Shown here piece after piece: positions 5,166-7,582 of a DNA stretch of 7,582 bases. Where the stretch lies: NCBI GenBank assembly GCA_028290245.1, contig JAQGKG010000160.1:1-7582 (forward strand). Reading direction: 5' to 3'. A program made the translations under genes and the position numbers. Below the pieces are notes generated by a model. That model ran no database searches, was not told the origin of the DNA, and was given only the letters and a program-made list of their open reading frames with translations. This DNA comes from Devosia sp. (GTDB lineage: Bacteria; Pseudomonadota; Alphaproteobacteria; Rhizobiales; Devosiaceae). The stretch's first letter is position 1. Every line of letters starts with the position of its first letter.

Positions 5166-7330
5166 GCCAGACCCTCGTCGTCAACACCCCCAGCGCTGCC
5201 GCGACCGGACAACGAGGGGTTGGTCATGAAATAATTCTGCGCATTGAAGGGCTCATCACCCTCGGCAACGCGCAGACGATGCGAACTGCCGTCGGGCAGC
5301 ACTTCCCAGCTCTGCTGGTTGTCACGCAGATAGGCAACCAGAATCACGTCGAGGATTTGCTTATGAACGGTCCTGTTGAGGATCGGCACCATCACTTCGA
5401 CACGACCATCGAGATTGCGACCCATTAGGTCGGCCGATGAAATATACACCTTGGTGCGCGGGTTCGGCATGGCCTCGCCATTGCCAAAACAATAGATTCG
5501 GCTGTGCTCAAGGAAGCGCCCAACCACCGATTTGACCCGAATATTTTCCGAAAAACCCGGAATGCCGGGCCGCAGGCAACAAATGCCGCGCACGATCAGA
5601 TCGATCTTCACGCCTGCCTGGCTGGCATCGTAAAGCGCGTCGATAATCAGGGGATCGACCAGCGAGTTCATCTTGAGCAGGATGCTGGCCGCTTGACCGT
5701 TACGGGCGAATTCCATCTCGGCCGTAATGTCGTCAAGCAGTGTCTGGCGCAGATTAACCGGCGACACCGCAATTGTTTCGAGTTCCGTCGGCCGCGCATA
5801 GCCCGTAATGAAATTAAACACGCGCGCCACGTCACGAGTGATCGCCGGATCGATGGTGAAATAGCTCAGATCGGTGTAAATCTTGGCGGTGATCGGGTGA
5901 TAATTGCCCGTGCCGATGTGGCAATAGCTCACCAGTTTGCCCTTTTCCCGCCGAACCACCTGGCTGAGCTTGGCGTGGGTTTTGAGCTCGATAAAGCCAA
6001 ACACCACTTGCGCCCCTGCCCGCTCCAGATCGCGCGCCCAGCGAATATTGGCCTCTTCATCGAAGCGCGCCTTGAGCTCGACAAGGCATGTTACCGACTT
6101 GCCGGCTTCGGCGGCCAACACCAGAGCCTTGATGATCGGGCTATCGGCCGAGGTGCGATAAAGCGTCTGCTTGATGGCGACTACGTCGGGGTCGCGCGCT
6201 GCCTGCATCAGGAATTGCGCCACCACGTCGAAGCTTTCGAACGGGTGATGCACCAGGATGTCCTTGGCGCGGATGGCGGCAAAATTGTCGCCATTATAAT
6301 CGCGGATGCGTTCCGGGAACCGCGCATGATAGGGCACGAATTTCAGGTCAGGACGATCTACGTCACAGACCTTGCGCGCGTCGGCGAGACCGAGGAAGCC
6401 TTGCACTTCGAATACGTCTCCTTCCTTGACGCCAAGCTGCTCGCCAATCTGGCGCTTCAACGCACGCGGCATTGAGCTTTCGATTTCGAGCCGGATCACC
6501 TGGCCGCGGCGGCGCTGGCGCAAGGCCGATTCGAACTCCACCACCAAATCGGCGGCTTCGTCATCGATTTCGATTTCGCTATCGCGGATGACGCGGAAGG
6601 CGCCGGAACCGACCACTTCATGGCCGGGAAACATCTTGTGAAAGAACAGCTTCACCAGCGTGTCGATGGTCACGACCTCGCTGCGGCCCTCTGAAACCAG
6701 CCCGCTCGGCAGGTTGATGAAGCGGTCGAGAATGCCGGGAATGCGGACCAGCGCCGTTAGCGAGATATCATTGTCCGGACGTTTCAGCTCGAAAGCCAGC
6801 GCTAGACCAAGATTGGGAATGAACGGAAATGGATGCGCCGGATCGACCGCAATTGGCGTCAGGACGGGGAAAATCTCTTCACGGAACAGCTTTTGCAAAA
6901 AGCTGATCTGATCGATGGTCAGGTCATCGGCCTCGTGGATCACCACATTTTGCGCAAACAGCTCCTCGCGCAGGCCCTGCCAATGGTCCTGCTGCTCAAG
7001 CTGCAGGTGCTGCGCCAGCGTGGCGATTTCTTCCATCTGCTCGGCGGGCGTCAACCCGTCGGCGCTCAGCTTGGTCAGTCCAGCGCGCATCTGGCCCTTG
7101 AGACCCGCAAGTCGTACCATGTAAAATTCGTCGAGATTGTTGGCCGAGATGGAGACAAAGCGCAGCCGCTCCAGCAGCGGATGGTTGACGTTGCCCGCCT
7201 CCTCCAGCACGCGCATGTTGAACTGCAGCCAGCTGACCTCGCGATTGACGAAGCGCGCCGGGCTTTTGCGCAGAGCCTCGATATCCGTGGCCGAGACGTC
7301 GGTTTCGGCAAACTCACCCATCTCATTCAT
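5162..7330 (-). CDS. ppk1: Polyphosphate kinase 1
   Basis: PPK1 reversibly transfers the terminal phosphate of ATP to a growing inorganic polyphosphate chain. The 722-residue product has all four expected parts: the N domain (RFVNREVSWLQFNMRVLEEA at 26-45; SISANNLDEFYMVRLAGLKG at 60-79), the head domain (about 125-330), and catalytic domains C1 and C2. The histidine that becomes phosphorylated is H452 in IELKTHAKLSQVVRRE, matching E. coli H435; the second conserved histidine is H609 in FLEHSRIYCF, matching E. coli H592. The active-site stretches YRTSADSP (391-398) and SSADLMGRNLDGRVEV (631-646) are intact. Residues after about 690 form a loosely conserved tail rich in Gly, Ser and Asp. The ATG at 7330 overlaps the hdaA stop by 8 bp and is preceded by GAAG; a second in-frame ATG at 7321 is an alternative. 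Coupled translation with both neighbours is likely. Confidence 0.97.
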   Translation of the reverse strand: MNEMGEFAETDVSATDIEALRKSPARFVNREVSWLQFNMRVLEEAGNVNHPLLERLRFVSISANNLDEFYMVRLAGLKGQMRAGLTKLSADGLTPAEQMEEIATLAQHLQLEQQDHWQGLREELFAQNVVIHEADDLTIDQISFLQKLFREEIFPVLTPIAVDPAHPFPFIPNLGLALAFELKRPDNDISLTALVRIPGILDRFINLPSGLVSEGRSEVVTIDTLVKLFFHKMFPGHEVVGSGAFRVIRDSEIEIDDEAADLVVEFESALRQRRRGQVIRLEIESSMPRALKRQIGEQLGVKEGDVFEVQGFLGLADARKVCDVDRPDLKFVPYHARFPERIRDYNGDNFAAIRAKDILVHHPFESFDVVAQFLMQAARDPDVVAIKQTLYRTSADSPIIKALVLAAEAGKSVTCLVELKARFDEEANIRWARDLERAGAQVVFGFIELKTHAKLSQVVRREKGKLVSYCHIGTGNYHPITAKIYTDLSYFTIDPAITRDVARVFNFITGYARPTELETIAVSPVNLRQTLLDDITAEMEFARNGQAASILLKMNSLVDPLIIDALYDASQAGVKIDLIVRGICCLRPGIPGFSENIRVKSVVGRFLEHSRIYCFGNGEAMPNPRTKVYISSADLMGRNLDGRVEVMVPILNRTVHKQILDVILVAYLRDNQQSWEVLPDGSSHRLRVAEGDEPFNAQNYFMTNPSLSGRGSAGGVDDEGLA

Positions 7331-7582
7331 CGTCTTCTGCTTCCCAGTCTTGTTGGTGGCTCGCGTGGCCGCGCGCGATCCGCCTACGGTCCAGCGCGTC
7401 CGCGGCGATGCTGCGCGTGATAGCCGTACCCTTGCCGAGTGCCAGTCTATCCATCAGGTCGGCCAGAATTACGACTTCCTCGGTCGACCGCTCCATACGT
7501 GCAACCAGATAGGCAATTATTTTCGGATCGACCGCAATCTGGCGATCGCCGAACAGCTTCACGAACATCTGTGACAATTGGA
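7323..7582 (-). CDS. hdaA: DnaA regulatory inactivator HdaA (C-terminal part, start outside the window)
   Basis: Only the last 85 residues are visible. They match the lid subdomain of a DnaA-like AAA+ protein: FVKLFGDRQIAVDPKIIAYL, then VARMERSTEEVVILADLMDR, whose RMERS carries the sensor-II type arginine, then LALGKGTAITRSIAADAL. There is no helix-turn-helix DNA-binding domain IV after the lid, which separates Hda from DnaA itself. With the DNA clamp, Hda proteins stimulate ATP hydrolysis by DnaA and so prevent re-initiation of replication. The last 20 or so residues form a hydrophilic tail ending in acidic DWEAEDDE. hdaA directly upstream of ppk1 is also the arrangement I recall from Caulobacter. 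The stop overlaps the ppk1 start by 8 bp. The promoter of the unit lies outside the window. Confidence 0.88.
   Translation of the reverse strand, partial: QLSQMFVKLFGDRQIAVDPKIIAYLVARMERSTEEVVILADLMDRLALGKGTAITRSIAADALDRRRIARGHASHQQDWEAEDDE

Noticed and set aside
5504..6475. Long plus-strand open frame (323 codons) opposite ppk1
   Set aside because: It lies wholly antisense to a perfectly conserved ppk1. Its product is rich in His, Arg and Gln with no recognisable domain, as expected from the complement of GC-rich codons.
1..7582. tRNA or rRNA genes, CRISPR arrays, insertion sequences, attachment sites or signs of horizontal transfer
   Set aside because: No cloverleaf, regularly spaced repeat, transposase motif or change in composition was seen. 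The whole window reads as conserved housekeeping genes with short gaps, the largest 200 bp.

Overview
The window looks like ordinary chromosome from a GC-rich alphaproteobacterium, most likely of the order Hyphomicrobiales (rhizobia and relatives; a Devosia-like lineage fits, but I cannot prove the genus). The reasons are the gene order hdaA-ppk1-ppx, an aspartyl-tRNA synthetase with non-discriminating features, a CSS-type EAL protein, a CtrA-like TTAA-N7-TTAA site, and uniform GC-rich codon use. I see no insertion sequence, prophage, CRISPR array, tRNA or rRNA gene.

Layout from left to right. (1) 1-287, minus strand: the first 95 codons of a membrane-anchored CSS-motif protein, probably a cyclic-di-GMP phosphodiesterase; the rest lies outside the window. 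(2) 288-455: a 168-bp gap holding three TTAAC half-sites (CtrA-like), a small inverted repeat around a well-placed but aborted ATG (Met-Gly-Gly-stop, in frame with the EAL gene), and the aspS terminator. (3) 456-2246, minus: aspS. (4) 2247-2446: a 200-bp divergent promoter region. (5) 2447-3616, plus: rnd (ribonuclease D). (6) 3605-3625: a perfect 9-bp hairpin in the convergent junction, with the rnd stop codon in its loop. (7) 3630-5165, minus: a Ppx/GppA family exopolyphosphatase. (8) 5162-7330, minus: ppk1 (polyphosphate kinase). (9) 7323-7582, minus: the 3' end of hdaA (regulatory inactivation of DnaA), cut by the window edge.

hdaA, ppk1 and ppx form one tightly packed unit with overlaps of 8 and 4 bp, so translational coupling is likely. 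ppk1 makes polyphosphate and ppx breaks it down, while HdaA restrains replication initiation. aspS and rnd diverge from a common control region and both act on tRNA (charging and 3'-end trimming). None of the genes looks novel. The observations most worth following are in the non-coding DNA: the CtrA-like array and aborted start upstream of the EAL gene, and the stop-codon-in-loop hairpin between rnd and ppx.
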